A DNA stretch of 64,000 nt, taken from the NCBI GenBank assembly GCA_947685225.1, contig CANTUV010000024.1, forward strand, positions 23,206,001-23,270,000, written 5' to 3'. Positions 10,626 to 21,671 of this stretch are shown piece by piece. Numbering within the stretch: position 1 is the first letter of the stretch; each line of letters starts with the position of its first letter. The position numbers were made by a program, and so were the translations under genes. The notes beneath the pieces are model-generated. The model saw only the letters and a program-made list of their open reading frames with translations. It had not been told where the DNA came from and did not search any database. The DNA is from Garcia nutans (lineage: Eukaryota; Streptophyta; Magnoliopsida; Malpighiales; Euphorbiaceae).

Positions 10626-10831
10626 CTGACTCAAATTATTCTTGTATTTTTTAACTTATGGACCAAAAAGTTTTAATTTGGGCTGATTCAACTTGATTTT
10701 AGGATTTTACAATTGAATTTATGCCTCTTTAATCTAAATCGACTTATTAGAAGTTGTAAATTGAATCAAATTTATTTTGGCATTTTTTAATTAAGACCGT
10801 ACCAACTTAGGGCCAAAGTTAAGGGTCTACA

Positions 10832-10844
10832 GTTTCCCCCCTGC
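10832..10844 (-). promoter_or_regulatory. Polypurine tract of element 2
   Basis: Sense GCAGGGGGGAAAC immediately before TGTAGACC, the LTR start. The same tract precedes the 3' LTR of elements 3 (GCAGGGGGTAAAC) and 9 (GCAGGGGGCAAAC). Confidence 0.85.
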
Positions 10845-10899
10845 TTGAACGATCTGAGACTTTTAGTAGAAGAGAGTGAAAAGCAACATGACTTTAAAT

Positions 10900-11585
10900 A
10901 GATTTTGGATGAGTATGGGTACTTGGATTTGATTTGGGTACTTGGACCCAAGATTGGGTTGGGTACTTAGACTCGAGATAGGAGTTGGGTGTTCGACCCA
11001 AAACTAGATTTGGATGCTCGACCTGAAACTAGATTTGGATGCTCGATCCTAAACTAAATTTGGATACTCAATCCTAAACTGGATTTGGATACTCAATCCT
11101 AAACTGGATTTGGATGTTCAATCCTAAATTAGATTTGGATGCTCGATTCTAAACTGAATTTAGATACTCGATCCTAAACTAAATTTGGATACTCGATCCT
11201 AAACTAGATTTGGATGCTCAATCCTAAACTAGATTTGAATGCTCGATCCTAAACTGGAATTGGATGCTCGATTCGAGATGATTTCGAAACTCAAAAGTGA
11301 TTTGGGTTCTAGACCCGGTGGTGAGTTCTGGACTCAAAAGTGATTTGGGTTCTAGACCCGATGGTGAGTTGTGGACTCAAAAAGTGATTTGAGTTCTGGA
11401 CCTGATGGTGAATTTAGAATTTGGGTTCTGGACCTGAGGTAAGTTCTGGACTTAATTTGGGTTCTGGACCTGAGGTAAGTTCTAGACTCAAAAGTGATTT
11501 GGGTTCTGGACCCAATGGTGAGTTCTGGACTCAAAAGTGATTTGGGTTTTGGACTCAAAAAGTGATTTGGGTTCTGGACCAAAAT
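10900..11585 (-). repeat. 3' UTR tandem arrays of element 2
   Basis: About a dozen ~25-bp units (TTTGGATGCTCGATCCTAAAC) at roughly 10985-11285. These are followed by ~43-bp units built on TTTGGGTTCTGGACCC and GAGTTCTGGACTCAAAAG to ~11585. They lie between the polypurine tract and an internal tract-like motif. The reading frame across the second array (11352-11738) is a by-product of the repeat. Confidence 0.85.
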
Positions 11586-11648
11586 ATTTGAATGTGAGTT
11601 TGAAAATATTTTGTATACACATAAACTCAAAATATTAAAATGGAGAAA

Positions 11649-11664
11649 CTTTGCCCCCTGTGTA
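11649..11664 (-). promoter_or_regulatory. Internal polypurine-tract-like motif, element 2
   Basis: Sense CTACACAGGGGGCAAAG. Near-identical copies lie upstream of the array in elements 3 (26091-26105) and 9 (60691-60706). Confidence 0.5.
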
Positions 11665-13768
11665 GGCTCAAACCAATAATTTTTCTCATGCAGGATCTGA
11701 TTGATGTTTGTATTTTGTCTTGTTCTTTGCATAAGCACACATCTCTTCTTTCTTTTGCGAAATGACTAGAGCTTCCTCAAGCAATGCGTCTTCCATGCCC
11801 CCCTGATTCAATATCTTCTTTTGATTCTTTACTTCACAGGGTGTTTGTTTTTCACTTTGACAAAGAATAGACAATACAATACAAGAAAATGCAATGCGAT
11901 ATGCTCATATATGCATGAATAACACTTACAATCGACTCACAGACCGAGGTGATCAACTGAAGCATTCTCATTGACTCCTTTCATATGCTTGTTCATTTCT
12001 TGTTTTGGAATGACAGGATGCTTCACATTTATGGCTTTTATCTTCGAGATATTGAAAATATGAGTGGTGAGACCCAAGCAGCGGAGTAAGGGACACATCT
12101 ATTCCAAACTATGTTTTGGCATGACCTTGCCAATAATCATTTACTTTGCCCAATGTGTCCTTTGAGGTTTAATGGTTTAACATACTCCCCTTAACTTGAA
12201 GGCTTTGTAATAATTTTTTTTTTCAATTTTGAATTTTGATTTTGAAATCAAATGTTGGCTTTGCCAAATTAATGTCAATTTACCTCAGGATTTGATTTTC
12301 CAAATTAACATATCTATAACATGACAACCCTAATTACCGTACTAAACACGGGAATCATTTCTATTTAGGCAAGAACTTGTTGCACTTCAGATAGGCACAT
12401 ACACCTTACTTGGTCAAAAGTCTCACTTGAGTTTGAATTTGTCTATCTCATATGCATGCTTATCCAAACTATCTCCACTAATAGACTCTACCTACCAAGA
12501 GAGATCAACAGGTCTTTGATAGGCTTGAATGGGGTCTATAAGGGACACAGGTTAAATGAAAGCATTAGAGCTGGTGTGACACAAAGGACAAACCTTCACA
12601 CTACAAACTGCTTGTTGGAACTTTAGACAGTTGGAAGCATGAAAATATAGAGCTTTGAACGTTCTCCCATCTTCTTGGCGTTAATCTGGATCTTGATTGG
12701 GACAGTCTTCATTTCTTTTCTTCTTTTCCCTTTTCTTTCTCTTTATTTTTCTTACTCTTCCTTTTTCTTTGAGCATTTTATCATTTTATCCTTCTTTCCT
12801 GTAGGACTGTCAAGTACAGGAATTTTAAGAACCAGATGGTCTTCCACCTTTTTCTTTGATTTTGATCGAATCTTTAGTTGGGTTGGATCAATTCAAGTCA
12901 AACTGTCCTTATAAACTAAATGGAATCCTTTTGCTATCTTAGGTAAAAGAGAACTCAGTTGGCTTTCTGAACCGCCTTTTTAGATTTTATCTTTTCTTTT
13001 TTTTTCTTTTTCTTTTTGTCTTTTTTTCTTTTGTTCTTTTTTTTTGGGTTCTAGCTCAAACAGAGTTGTCTTGTTTGTACCAACTTGTATTTCTAATAAT
13101 GGATGAGTGGAGTGATATTAATCTATTTTAGTCCTGACTTTATTTGTGATATTTGGTCTAATTCAAGTGAACTTCAACTACCCTTATGGTCTTGAGAACT
13201 TAAACTATCCTCATGATCTTGACTATTCATTCCTTTCTTTGATCTTCTTGCCTCTTCATCTTAGTGATTATAAGACTTGTCAAAAGTGTAACAACAGCTC
13301 AGGGTAGGTTGTTAGGGTTTGTAAGCCAATGAAAATAAAGCTAAAATTTTATGAAGGCTCAAAGGGACAACTAGGGATTGATATTTAATTGGGTGGATAC
13401 TAGTTGTTGGCTAACCAAATAATGCCTAGATCATTTCTGTCTTAAATAAGCAAAGTTCAATTTCTCCTTGAAAGTTTGTCAAAGCATGTTCTATGACTAA
13501 CTAGGACCTAGACAAAGGTAATTATGCAGGAGCCCTCTCTAAGTAAGCATGCACAACTCAATACTATAGAGCAATTCCCTCACCTGGTAAAGTCATTCGA
13601 ATCATGATGCATAGATACTCTAATTTATAAATATCAAGTTAAATTCCTCATTGGTTGAGCACCAAAATGAACAAAGACCATGAAAATTTTGACCAAAATA
13701 ATTTATTTAAACAAACATAATTTAAAAAACATAATTGTTCCAAAAAACTTCAAGCTAAGGGAGAATCG
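11665..13768 (-). other. Conserved non-coding block replacing pol, element 2
   Basis: No domain recognised in any frame. The block aligns with 21672-23200 (element 3, opposite strand) and 60707-62286 (element 9). Shared landmarks are TTACCGTACTAAAC, GGCACATACAC, a pyrimidine run at ~12985-13050 on the plus strand (purine on the sense strand), and GACTTGTCA...GTGTAACA. The start-to-end order is the same in all three. Confidence 0.7.
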
Positions 13769-14602
13769 TTGAGTCGAAAAAAAATTTTCATTTATTTAGA
13801 CATATTAAGGGCAAGGATTTTTTCATCATCAAGGATCATTGGTTCATCATCCATAGTTAGTCCAAGCACATCATCTTTAGCAGCTTCTCTATCCATATCA
13901 TCACAGGATAACAAGATAAAACTCTTTATAAATGTTGTAAGCGGTGGCGCCCTTCAAAATTTTAGGCAGAGGATTATTCTTTGTGTTGTGCTTATGAGGC
14001 TCAGGCAGCTTACCACTATCGATTAGATTTTGGATCTCATACTTTAATCGGGTACATTTATTGGTCTCATGTCCTTGAGTCTGATGAAATTGACAAAAAG
14101 CCTTAGTATCAAAATTTAGGGGTAAAGGATTTGGCAAAGGTGGAGGAGTCAAGGGTTGTAACAATCCCTTCTTTTGTAGCTTATTGAGAACCCAAGATAG
14201 CGGCTTTCCCAATTCCGAAAACTACCTCATTCCTCCTTGACCGGTGGCATTAACATCAGCTTCCTTTTGTGTATTTTGATTGCTAGGCTGATAATTCCAT
14301 TTTGTAGAAAAATGGTTCTTCTCTAATTCCCTTTGACTTTTCCCACTGGGGTGATAGCCGCCCTTATTGCCCCACTTAGATAGCACATGGTTCGGCTGGT
14401 CTTGTAGAATAGGGATTAATCCCTCATTTTTCATTCGATCTCTATTAGTGAACATGCTCTCCATGGATGTTTCCTTAGCATTGTTGATGAGCTCCAGAAT
14501 TTCAATCAACTGGGTCTTCATAATTTCAACCAATTGATCTTGTAGCTTGGCCATCCTAGCTTTGACAACTTCATCGATTATATCCCTTAGCTAGTTTGCA
14601 TC
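13769..14602 (-). pseudogene. Tat gag with core deleted
   Basis: The N-terminal part traces from 14602 (ATG, stops soon after), then MAKLQDQLVEIMKTQLIEIL from 14554. It jumps via KSQRELEKNHFSTKWNYQPS directly to the region after the gag core. After a stop it continues from 14212 as GKPLSWVLNKLQKKGLLQPL with the motif FCQFHQTQGHETNKC. The core segment present in other copies (LSLDPVVQNWFN through MIVRGVLPS) is absent, so no functional capsid is encoded. The frame ends at 13901; traces reach ~13770. Confidence 0.78.
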
Positions 14603-15723
14603 CATCCTCCCAATGAAGCACTTGAATCAAAAATTAATGTTGTAGGTGGTGTCGTTGTATGCTCTTGAATTATCGTACTCTAGGTCTGTGAGCCAGAAAG
14701 GATTAATGATATGTCATGTTATGCATGTATGCACAAACAATAAACAAACTAAGATAAATAGGATGTTCCTTCCCACCTTACACAGATGGTTAGTCTCTTT
14801 TCCTAGGTATATGGTTAACAAAATACCAACATGGGGTATCTTATTTTTGAATATTTCCCTCGGACGCTTCAACCAATAGTTATATTTTCAAAAATGAAAA
14901 TCGGTTCATGTTAATTTCCATTAATTAGGCTTTAATCCATCCAATCAACTAAAGCAGCTTTTATGCTATATTGTATTAAAACTAAATTAAGAGGTTTATT
15001 ATAAATAGATTTCTCACTTGAAAAAGTAACTAATGATTCATGCAAAAACAAGCCTATGATTAATAATTCTCAGTATAAACTAGGCTCACAATTGATTTTT
15101 GGTATTTCATAATTGACCTAAATATTTGTGAACTCTGTTAAAGGTTGAAAATAATTTTGTTTCTAAGCCCATTGTAAAAAAGATTTTTGACAAAATGGAT
15201 TTTGGGCTTAGTATTTGGGTCATGAGCAAAAGAATTTTTGATTTGGTTTTAGAAAAGTTTTATGTCCAAAGACTATCTTCAAAAGTTTTGAAAATAGCTT
15301 TGGTCTTTTGGACTTTAAAGAAAAATTTATTTGAGCTCACAATGTAATTAGGTCATATTAGAAAAAGAACAAACCAAATAAGCCATGATTTAAGCCAAGA
15401 CAAATTAACCATAGTCAAACAACAAGCATTTGGGGTAAAACCTAAGGAAAGTAACTAGGCCAATTACATGAGCTTTAGTCTTTGGGTTAAAAGACTTAGG
15501 TTCCCATAGCAAGTATATACCAAAAGGTACAAGGCTATGAGTGGTTATGCCATGCTCGATCTCATACTTTGAGTGAAAGTATAGTATCCCTTACATAATA
15601 CAACACGGGTAACACGGGCATCCTAACTCACGCACATGATGCAAATCTAATATGATGCAATGGATAATATTATGATAAGAAAGAATAAAATAATATAAAG
15701 ACCAATGGAATCAACTTCTCTTA
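14603..15723 (-). other. 5' leader of element 2
   Basis: Non-coding; homologous to 2597-3687. It retains the conserved tail near 14800 (CCTAGGTATATGGTTAAC on the plus strand). Confidence 0.65.
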
Positions 15724-15741
15724 TCCCCAGTGGAGTCACCA
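15724..15741 (-). promoter_or_regulatory. Primer-binding site of element 2
   Basis: Sense TGGTGACTCCACTGGGGAT, one base inside the end of LTR C. Confidence 0.75.
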
Positions 15742-16131
15742 TTGTGAGCGGGAATTTTTGCCCCCACTCCTGGTGGAATGGTTCTTGCGACTTCGACACT
15801 GTTTAGGCTTGGGAACTTAGAGAACATGGGCCTAAGCCCGGAGAAAATGGAGTCGCCACCCGGATGGGCTAGGAAAAAGAAAGGGGTGATGACTCAATTC
15901 CTAAGGAATCCCCAACCCCCTAATTGCTTCAAAAAGTTCGGTACGTGTGGGGAAGGTGAGAAACAACTCAGCACCCCCATGACGCCTGGTTCATTAGAAT
16001 CGGCCTCCTTTGCAGGTCTTAATATTATAAAATTCTTAAGTATAACAATATTATCCATATTACATGCAACAATTAAAATAAAAGCATCAATATATTAAAA
16101 TCAAAGCAATATCCAAACAAAACAAATAAAT

Positions 16132-16302
16132 GGATACCCATCTGAGGATGGAAATATGTCTTTACATTGCCCATGCGTAAAACTAAATGGGACACCCACC
16201 GAAAGGTGGAAACGTGTCCTTTACATTGGTCCAAAAAATTTAAATAAATTAAATTCCATAAGGTTTAAATAATGAGGCACCCAAAAAGTGAAAACATATC
16301 TC
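16132..16302 (-). other. Three tandem two-tier stem-loops in LTR C
   Basis: Unit 2 (16190-16219) is perfect: outer GGACAC/GTGTCC, inner CCACC/GGTGG closed by GAAA, with AAAC between the helices. Unit 1 (16132-16160) keeps the inner helix. Unit 3 (16274-16302) keeps most of the outer arms (GAGGCA/ATATCTC). Confidence 0.72.
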
Positions 16303-17312
16303 TTACATTAGTACCAAAATAAATCAATAATAATAAAGAAAATGTCCATTCATTCATTCATTTATTACAAATTAAATAAACCAACCATTAAAACATACAA
16401 TAAACTACATAATCAAATTCAAAAATAAATAAATTAAAAAAAGTATAAGTTTTAGGGTTCACATCCTAAATTAAGGTTTTAAGAAATTAGGGTTTTGGAA
16501 TTTAGGATTTGGAACTTAGGGTTTTGAAAATTAGAGTTTTGTAATTAGGGTTTTTGAAACTAGAGTTTTGGAATTAGGGTTTTGTAATTAGGGTTTTTAA
16601 AACTAGGGTTTTGGAATTAGGGTTTTAGGGTTTAAGGAATCTAGGGTTTAAGAGAGGATGATTTATGGGATTAGTTTGGTATTCTTGGATTATTGGAAAA
16701 AAGGGTTTAGGATTTTAACTTACTACCTTTCAAAAACAATTTTGAATTTGGAGAAATAAATTAAAGTTTTGGAAGAATAATCAAGATTTTGGAGTTAGTT
16801 TAATAATGAAGTGGTTTAAACTTGCGGATAAAATAGTTTAGGGTTTTGAGTTTCAATAAAATAACTTATGGTTCTTGAGGTTTTAGTAAACAAACTAGAT
16901 TCTAACAATTGATTCAAATCCTCAACAGCTAAAGGATGGTTTTAAGCTTTTATAAAATATGCAAGTGGAGTTACGAACACCAACTGATTAATGTATTAAC
17001 TAAAGCAAACAATTAAAGTTATTAAAACAAAGGTCAAGTTACTGCATGTTCTTATTAATCAAAGAAAATGCAGCTACTATTAACATGAATAATTTGTGAT
17101 TAAAGATCAAACCTCCATTGTTGGTTCCACCAAAAAATTGATTTCTGGGTGAACAATGTGAAGACAGTATGGACTCTGCCTTCTTCTTTGGTTCCCTTGA
17201 TATTTCTGCTTGTTTCCTTCATTCTCAAAAAAATTGCTGCTGTTCTTCTCTGTTTGTTGCCGTCCGAATGTTGGTAAAAATTATCGCCATTTGTTAAAGT
17301 ATTAGGACTTCT

Positions 17313-17320
17313 TATTCATA
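17313..17320 (-). promoter_or_regulatory. Mutated TATA box of LTR C
   Basis: Sense TATGAATA where LTR B has TATAAATA. One substitution is likely to weaken this promoter. Confidence 0.5.
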
Positions 17321-17433
17321 GTCAAAACCAATAAAAAAAACCATAAACCTAACTCTGCTAATTTGTCTTTTAGATGAATTCTAAGCTCCTTAGGAAACTC
17401 AAGTAAAAAAAAGATCTAAAAAACCAATTGAAA

Positions 17434-17530
17434 CCATGTCGATCTAGTTGTCTAGGTTGACATGAGTCCAACCCCATGTCGATCTGAGCTACCAGATCTA
17501 CATGAGGCATGCTCATGTCACCCCGGCCGG
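17434..17530 (-). repeat. U3 inverted-repeat cassette in LTR C
   Basis: CATGTCGATC and GTTGACATGAG arms, the same type as 10528-10625. Confidence 0.65.
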
Positions 17531-17738
17531 CCTGACTCGAATTATTCTTGTATTTTTTAACTTATGGACTGAAAGGTTTTAATTTGGAGCTGATTCAACT
17601 TGATTTTAGGGTTTTACAATTGAATTTATGCTTCTTTAATCCAAACCGACTTATTAGAAGTTGTAAATCGGATCGAATTTATTTTGGCATTCTTTAATTA
17701 AGACCATACCAACTTAGGGCCAAAATTAAGGGTCTACA

Positions 17739-19179
17739 AAACCATTTTTTAAAATCATCATGGTAGCTTGTATTATTTGATTGTAACTTTGATCCGGTAG
17801 CCTAATTGTTAAAACCTTAAGTATATATTTTATAAAACTAAAACGAAGACCGAATCTGTTACTATCATTAAGTATTCCATTTTTATATTTATTTATTTTG
17901 AATTTTATAGTAAAGTTATGATTTAATTTTAAATTCTAATTACCAAAACCCAAATTCCTTAACATCAAACCCTAACTCCAGAAATCCTAAGTATCCAGTA
18001 GCTTGATTTCCCCAAACCCTGATATCCTGTTCATCAATTACTTGAAACCCTAAAACACCAAAAAACAAATTCTATATCCAGTAAGTCTAAACCCTAAAAC
18101 CAAAATACCAAACCTTAAATTTTTAATCCCCTTAACTCAAATTCCAAACCTTATTTTCATAGAAACCTAAATCCTAATCTATTTTTTCTAAAACTTTCCA
18201 AACCCCAATCTATTTCCCAATTTCTAAAAACCCTAAATCATTTTCCAAATTTCCAAAACTAGTTTTCCAATTTCCAAGCCCTAATCTCTTTCAAAACCCT
18301 AATCTTGTTTTTCTAAACCCTAAAAATCCCATTTTTCATCCCTAAAACCCAAAGTCTTAATTTTTCATCATAAAAAACCATAATTTAATCATAAAAGTTT
18401 AAAACCCTAATGAAGTATAAACCCTAAAAGTTGTATGTTTGTTGCTTTATTTAAGTTTAAAACTTAGATGTGATTGTTTTATGTCTTGAATGGATGATTC
18501 ATTAATGCTTTATTTTTTAATGAATGGTTTATTTTTATATTTGCTAAAGTTGAATGATTGAATGATTTAATTTATTTGATTTATTATTTTAATGTTGATT
18601 ATTTTAGTTTCCAAGATGTAAGAGGTATGTTTCCACTTTATGGGTACCTTATTAGTTAGGTTCAATGTAATTTAATTTATTTTAGATTTTGGAATTAATG
18701 TAAAGGGCATGTTTCTAATAAATGATGGGTGTCCTATTTTGTTTAGTTTTGGACATTAAACAATTATTGTAAAGGCATGTTTTCATCCTTGGATGAGTGT
18801 CTATTTTGATTGTTTATTTTAAATAAAGGTGATGGATGTTTATTTCTTTTAATTTGCATGTAAAATGGATGATTCTATGATAAGCTAAGAATTTAATAAT
18901 ACTTAGACCTGAAAAGGAGGTCGGTTCTAATGAACTGGGTGCCGTGGGGGTGCTGGGTCATTCTCACCTTCCCCATACATACCCAACTTTCTGAACCCAA
19001 TAGAAGGTTAAGAATTCCTTAGGAATTGAGTTACCCACCCCTTTCTTTTTTTCAGCCTATCTGGGTGGTGACTCCATTTTCTTTAGGTTAGGCCCATGTT
19101 CTCAAGGCCTTGAGCCTAATAGTGCTGAAATCGCAAGAACCATTCCACATTGGAGTGGGGAAAAAAATCTCCGCTCACA
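17739..19179 (+). repeat. Tat LTR D, second part
   Basis: Resumes the LTR cut at 8885 with AAACCATTTTTTAAAATCAT, matching 27507 onward. It ends at CTCCGCTCACA before the primer-binding site. Two-tier stem-loops are at 18622-18801. The 18000-18420 stretch is full of AAACCCTAA-like words, as in LTR E. Confidence 0.9.
18622..18801 (+). other. Three tandem two-tier stem-loops in LTR D
   Basis: Sense units at 18622-18649 (GAGGTA/TACCTT outer), 18705-18734 (GGGCA/TGTCC outer) and 18774-18801 (inner CATCC/GGATG around TT). The TGTTT spacer follows the 5' outer arm in each. Confidence 0.7.
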
Positions 19180-19180
19180 G

Positions 19181-19198
19181 TGGCGACTCCACTGGGAA
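19181..19198 (+). promoter_or_regulatory. Primer-binding site of element 3
   Basis: TGGCGACTCCACTGGGAA, one base after the LTR end. Confidence 0.78.
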
Positions 19199-20355
19199 TA
19201 AGAGAAGTTGATTTCATTGGTCTTTATGTTATTTTATTTTTTCTTATTATGATATTGTCTATTGCATCATATAGATTGTATTGTGTGCGTGAGTTAGGAT
19301 GCCCGTGTAACCTGTGTTATGTTATGTGAGGGATACCATACTTTCACTCTAGGTATGGAGATCGAGCATGGCATAAACACTCATAGCCTTATACCTTTTG
19401 GTATATACTTGTTATGGGAGCGTAAAACTTTTCAACCCAAAGACTTAAGTTCATGTAATTAACCTAGTTATTTTCCTTAGGTTTTTGCCCCAAATGCTTG
19501 TTGTTTGACTATGATTAATTCATGTTGGTTTAAACCATGGCTTATTTGGTTTGTTCTTTTTCTAATATGACCTATCTATATTGTAAGCTCAAAAATAATT
19601 TTTTTCCTTTAAATCCAAAAGACCAAAAATCTCAAATTTTCAAAATTTTCAAGATGGTCTTTGGATATAAAACCTTTAAAGATGGGTCAAAAATCTTCTT
19701 TCACCTTATGGCCCGAACTTAAAAGCCTAAGGACTTTAAAATAAAATTATTTTTAATCTAAAGATTACAAACTTTTTCTTAAAAACAACTTATAGATCAT
19801 TTAGGTCAATTATGGAATACCAAAAATCGATTGTGAGCCTAGTTTATACCAAGAATTATTAATCATGGGCTTATTTTTGGCATGAATCATTAGTTATTTT
19901 TTCAAGTGTGAAATTTATTTATGATAAACCTCTTAATTTAGTTTTAATCCAATATAGCATAAAAGCTAATTTATTTGATATTCAACGGATTAAAGCCTAA
20001 TTAATGAGAATTATCATGGACTAACTTCTAAGTTTGAGAATATAACTTTTGGTTAAAATCATCCGAGGGAATTTTTCGAAAATAGAATATCTCTTGTTGA
20101 TATTTTGTTGACCATACACCTAGGAAAAGGGACTGGCCATTCATGTATGGAAGTTGTAAGGTTGGAAGGAATGTCTTAATTATCTTTGATTGTTTGATTA
20201 CTTATGCATACATGCATACACGCATTGTATTACATATCATTGATTCTTTCTGGCTCAAAGACCTAGAGTATAGTAGTTCAACAATGTACGATAACCCAAC
20301 CAATGCCAATGACGTAGACTCCAGTAACAAATCAGTTAGCTTCTCACCGAAAGAA
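19199..20355 (+). other. 5' leader of element 3
   Basis: Non-coding, homologous to the leaders of elements 1, 2 and 4. It includes GGGATACCATACTTTCACTC near 19330. The last 210 bp are in frame with gag from the ATG at 20143. Confidence 0.62.
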
Positions 20356-21671
20356 ATGGAGCCCAAACAGATTCAAAGGATGGTGGACGATGCCCTCAAT
20401 GCCAAGATGGAAGAATTAAAGGAGGCCCTAACTGAGACTATGAAGAGCCAACTGGCTGCACTTTTGGGGAACACTACCAAGGCATCTGCCAGCACTAAGA
20501 AGCCAAAAGATAAAGGGAAGGCTAAGGTTGGTGAAGTAGCCTTTGATGATGTCTGGGCTCAATATTTTCAAGATCCTCAAGATAAGAAGGAGCCGGAGGT
20601 TGTTGAAAGACCAACCGTGGAAAGGACTAAACTTCAAATGTTGAGAGCTAATTGCCGAGTTGGAAAAGAAGCTGAAAACTAAAGAAATGTCAGAGGTCAA
20701 CAAGTTGATTGAATAAGATGAAGACGTCCCATACAAATTCAAGATGCCTTCCTTTGCCAAGTTTGATGGAACTAGGAATCCTCATCTCCATGTGAGGCAA
20801 TACATCACTGCTATACAGTCTATTCGAGCTACTAAGGCTCAAACTTTAAGGTACTTCATGCTTTCATTAGACCCTGTTGTCCTGAATTGGTTCAACACCT
20901 TAAAGGATGGTACTCAAAAGAGTTGGGGTTTATTATACAAGGATTTCATCCAACAATACGGGTACAATGCAGAGTTGGAAGTCAATTTGATGGAAGTTGA
21001 GTTGATAAGGCAGAAATCAAACTAGAACTTCATTGACTATGTGAAGAGGTAGTGAAACAAGGCCGCATTACTCAAGAAGAGACCTGATGAATCATATTAG
21101 ATTAGGATGATTGTAAGAGGGGTGTTGCCTAGTCTTCATGAAAGGATGTCTCATACACTCATTCAGGATTTCAAAGATCTTCTACAAGCTAGTTTGCAAA
21201 TTGAAGAGTGAAAAAGGGAGAAGAATTGCTTTTTCGGCAAGAAGGAATGAGAAAGGGAACTACCAGTTTGGTAATCAAAGAATGCAAGAGGTAGTTGATG
21301 TTAACGTAACTAGTCTAGAAGGAAGGAGGCAATTTTTAAAACTAGGGAAGTCACTATCTTGGGTTCTCAATAAGCTACAAAAGAAGGGATTGTTACAACC
21401 CTTGACTTCTCACCCTTTGCCTAATCCTTTTCCACCTAACTTTGATTCTAAGGCATTCTGCCAATTCCATCAAATGCAAGGGCACGAAACGGACAAATGT
21501 ATCAAGTTGAGGCATGAGATCCAAAATTTAATTGATAGTGGAATGTTACCTGAACCTGATAAGCCTAGTACAAAAGACAATCCTTTGCCTAGGTTCAACA
21601 GAGTGCCACTACCAATAACCTTCATGGTAAGAGGAGGATTGGAGGATGATTCTTTCTTATCCTCCTTTTAA
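20356..21671 (+). pseudogene. Tat gag, several stops and frameshifts
   Basis: Starts MEPKQIQRMVDDALNAKMEE. After residue ~109 a frameshift leads into an alternate frame (RTKLQMLRANCRV). The core resumes at 20744 (MPSFAKFDGTRNPHLHVRQY, then FMLSLDPVVLNWFN), with stops at ~21023 and ~21050. The C-terminal third is open from 21138 to 21671 and contains GKSLSWVLNKLQKKGLLQPL and FCQFHQMQGHETDKC. All gag domains are present, unlike in element 2, but in at least three frames. It stands alone; no protease follows. Confidence 0.82.

Larger units (their letters stand above)
8886..10831 (-). repeat. Tat LTR B (3' LTR of element 2)
   Basis: TGTGAGCCGGG to GGGTCTACA on the plus strand, 1946 bp. The polypurine tract adjoins its high-coordinate edge, as expected of the 3' LTR of a minus-strand element. 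It shares the CATGTCGATCTGG cassette with LTR C, confirming that they are partners. Confidence 0.9.
8886..17738 (-). mobile_element. Complete non-autonomous Tat element 2
   Basis: 8.85 kb with both LTRs (C is 5', B is 3'), a primer-binding site, a polypurine tract and target-site flanks. Coding capacity is limited to decayed gag pieces. Pol is replaced by a non-coding block also present in elements 3 and 9. It interrupts LTR D: the flanking bases 8876-8885 and 17739-17750 join into the uninterrupted sequence seen at 27500-27520 in LTR E. The 5-bp flanks are AAAAT and AAACC, so the target duplication has diverged. Confidence 0.88.
15743..17738 (-). repeat. Tat LTR C (5' LTR of element 2)
   Basis: TGTGAGCGGGA to GGGTCTACA on the plus strand, 1996 bp. 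The primer-binding site adjoins the low edge. It aligns with LTR B throughout, with scattered substitutions and small indels. Confidence 0.9.
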
